Source of the DNA: Mucilaginibacter sp.
GTDB taxonomy: Bacteria > Bacteroidota > Bacteroidia > Sphingobacteriales > Sphingobacteriaceae
Direction: 5' to 3'
Assembly: GCA_030445275.1 (NCBI GenBank)
Contig: JAUCSE010000015.1
Coordinates: 1-43,425 of the forward strand
Length of the DNA stretch: 43,425 bases
In this document: positions 41,858-43,425 of the stretch, one piece after another
Layout: every line of letters starts with the position of its first letter
Position numbering within the stretch: position 1 is the stretch's first letter
Notes under the pieces: model-generated
What the model saw: only the letters and a program-made list of their open reading frames with translations
Databases searched by the model: none
What the model was told of the DNA's origin: nothing
Made by a program: the position numbers and the translations under genes

Positions 41858-43186
41858 ATGTTTGAAAATCTTTCGGATAAACTAGACAGGGCGTTCAAAG
41901 TCCTGAAGGGACAGGGAACTATTACAGAGATAAACGTGGCCGAAACCATGAAGGAAATACGCAAAGCCCTTCTGGATGCCGACGTTAACTATAAAACCGC
42001 CAAAGCGTTTACTGACGATGTAAGGCAAAAGGCATTGGGGCAAAATGTGTTAACCGCAGTTTCGCCGGGCCAATTGCTCACCAAGCTCATGAATGATGAG
42101 CTGGCCGAACTAATGGGCGGCACTGCAGCAGAGCTTACCTTTCCGGGTACGCCAACCATTATATTAATTGCTGGGTTGAACGGTGCGGGTAAAACCACCT
42201 TTACCGGTAAGCTGGCCAATTACCTGAAAACGCAAAAAAACAAGAAACCCTTACTGGTTGCTGATGATATTTACCGCCCCGCAGCTATTGATCAGTTAGA
42301 AGTGCTTGGGCAACAGATAGGTATACCCGTATATGCCAACCGCGAATCGAAAGATCCGGTGGCTATAGCCCGCGAGGGTATTGCCCTGGCCAAACAGAAT
42401 GGCCATAATGTGGTGATTATTGATACCGCCGGTCGTTTGGCTATTGACGAGGCTATGATGGTGGAGATTGAGCAGGTAAAAGATGCTATAAAACCACATG
42501 AGATCCTGTTTGTGGTTGACTCCATGACCGGTCAGGATGCGGTGAATACGGCTAAAGTATTCAATGACCGCCTGGATTTTACCGGCGTGGTATTAACCAA
42601 GCTTGATGGTGATACCCGTGGTGGTGCCGCGTTATCCATCAAATCGGTAGTTAATAAGCCGATCAAATTCATCGGTACCGGCGAAAAGATGGAAGCGCTT
42701 GACGTTTTCCACCCTGATCGTATGGCATCCCGTATCCTGGGTATGGGCGACGTGGTATCGTTGGTTGAACGCGCGCAACAGCAGTTTGACGAGAAGGAAG
42801 CCGCCGAGCTACAAAAGAAGATCCGCAAAAACAAGTTCGACTTTAACGATTTTTACAGCCAGATACAGCAGATAAAGAAAATGGGTAACATGAAGGATCT
42901 GATGGGCATGATACCGGGTGTAGGCAAAATGATGAAGGATGTGGAGGTTGATGATAATGCTTTTAAATCAATTGAGGCCATTATTCAATCCATGACCCCA
43001 TTTGAAAAATCAAATCCCGAAACCATAAATCAAAGTCGCCGTACCCGTATTGCCAGCGGCTCAGGTACTGATCTGGCCGAAGTTAACCGCCTCATGAAAC
43101 AGTTTGACGACATGAAAAAGGTAATGAAGCAAATGAGCAACCCTGCGGCCATGGCCAGCATGATGCGCAGAATGCCAAAAATGTAA
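41858..43186 (+). CDS. ffh: Signal recognition particle protein Ffh
   Basis: Ffh with 4.5S RNA targets membrane proteins to FtsY and the translocon. The protein has 442 residues. N and G domains carry GLNGAGKTT (106-114), the DTAGR and TKLDGDTRGG motifs; the Met-rich M domain (about 300-442) ends in MASMMRRMPKM and holds the RNA-binding stretch SRRTRIASGSG. The length and all GTPase motifs are normal. It has its own promoter. No 4.5S RNA was recognised downstream. Confidence 0.97.
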   Translation: MFENLSDKLDRAFKVLKGQGTITEINVAETMKEIRKALLDADVNYKTAKAFTDDVRQKALGQNVLTAVSPGQLLTKLMNDELAELMGGTAAELTFPGTPTIILIAGLNGAGKTTFTGKLANYLKTQKNKKPLLVADDIYRPAAIDQLEVLGQQIGIPVYANRESKDPVAIAREGIALAKQNGHNVVIIDTAGRLAIDEAMMVEIEQVKDAIKPHEILFVVDSMTGQDAVNTAKVFNDRLDFTGVVLTKLDGDTRGGAALSIKSVVNKPIKFIGTGEKMEALDVFHPDRMASRILGMGDVVSLVERAQQQFDEKEAAELQKKIRKNKFDFNDFYSQIQQIKKMGNMKDLMGMIPGVGKMMKDVEVDDNAFKSIEAIIQSMTPFEKSNPETINQSRRTRIASGSGTDLAEVNRLMKQFDDMKKVMKQMSNPAAMASMMRRMPKM

Positions 43187-43267
43187 CCCTGCCCCCACCG
43201 GCTGGCGGGGAAGTATAAAAAACAGAAAGCCCCCGGATTGTTCGTGGCCTTTGCGCAACAGGGCTTT

Positions 43268-43316
43268 AAATGGCTGAATAATTTAATTTGCAAAGCACAT
43301 GGTTATTCAGCCATTT
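43268..43316. terminator. Long-stem hairpin downstream of ffh
   Basis: AAATGGCTGAATAA (43268-43281) and TTATTCAGCCATTT (43303-43316) are perfect 14-bp arms with a 21-nt loop. A second imperfect pair (AAAGCCC/GGGCTTT, 43225-43267) precedes it, and a GC stem lies at 43193-43211. Together they may end ffh transcription. The last 110 bases of the window hold no identifiable gene. Confidence 0.5.
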
Positions 43317-43425
43317 GCTTTTACGGCTGATTTTGAAAGAGCTTATTAGGATCTCTATGTTTTTAATCCAAGGGAATAATCTATTCTTATGGCCTTCAGA
43401 ACCGTTACCTGGGAGTTTTCTTGTT

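Noticed and set aside
43187..43425. 4.5S SRP RNA after ffh
   Set aside because: The conserved GGAAGGAAGCAGC-type loop of SRP RNA is absent; only hairpins are seen.

Overview
The window looks like a chromosomal segment from a Bacteroidetes bacterium of the family Sphingobacteriaceae (Mucilaginibacter- or Pedobacter-like). Supporting signs are the gene content (GldH, RicT, a DUF4175 protein, a DUF3078 protein, CarboxypepD_reg-like and short-MetE proteins, many SPII lipoproteins), weak ribosome binding sites, and repeated Bacteroidetes-type -7 promoter boxes (TAnnTTTG) before genes. No phage, integrase, insertion sequence or CRISPR array was seen. The genus assignment is inference; the phylum-level call is strong.

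Layout. 0.4-5.1 kb: an envelope coiled-coil DUF4175 protein, an RsbW-like ATPase, ybeY and a secreted glutathione peroxidase. 5.4-6.5 kb: a short MetE-like methyltransferase. 6.7-9.0 kb (minus): the Mla-type lipid transporter mlaE-mlaF-mlaD. 9.1-12.7 kb: pirin, a divergent NAD(P)-binding protein, an ABC-F/Uup ATPase and a small membrane protein. 12.67-12.84 kb: three parS-like palindromes at equal spacing, just before mnmG. 14.8-17.1 kb: an Ig-like lipoprotein, a gamma carbonic anhydrase and tRNA-Gly(CCC). 17.2-20.2 kb: divergent nadB and nadA, separated by an AT-rich 408-bp gap with consensus DnaA boxes. 20.6-24.1 kb: a lipoprotein nuclease, thiL, a membrane protein and a GIY-YIG nuclease. 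24.2-29.4 kb (minus): rmuC, then holB-ricT-gldH-DUF4269. 29.6-33.4 kb: ruvX, an O-methyltransferase, two glucosaminidases and a CarboxypepD_reg-like protein. 33.9-37.4 kb: a NarL-type two-component system and a divergent small lipoprotein. 37.7-43.2 kb: YceI, a Crp/Fnr regulator, two outer-membrane-type proteins and ffh.

The most interesting material is non-coding. (1) The parS cluster and the DnaA-box-rich nadB/nadA gap lie about 6 kb apart, so this may be the replication origin/centromere region. (2) A dispersed family of intergenic palindromic elements has conserved arms and a variable core of constant length (20-21 nt). One GIY-YIG nuclease gene sits exactly between direct repeats of one arm of this family, which makes it a candidate partner or mobiliser. 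Related families (a 272-nt nested palindrome, a third arm type, heptad repeats before ruvX) also occupy gene ends. (3) Several regulatory candidates are visible: a NarL-type 7-2-7 operator by the two-component system, phased T-tracts before an outer-membrane gene, and a 19-nt promoter shared by that gene and ffh.
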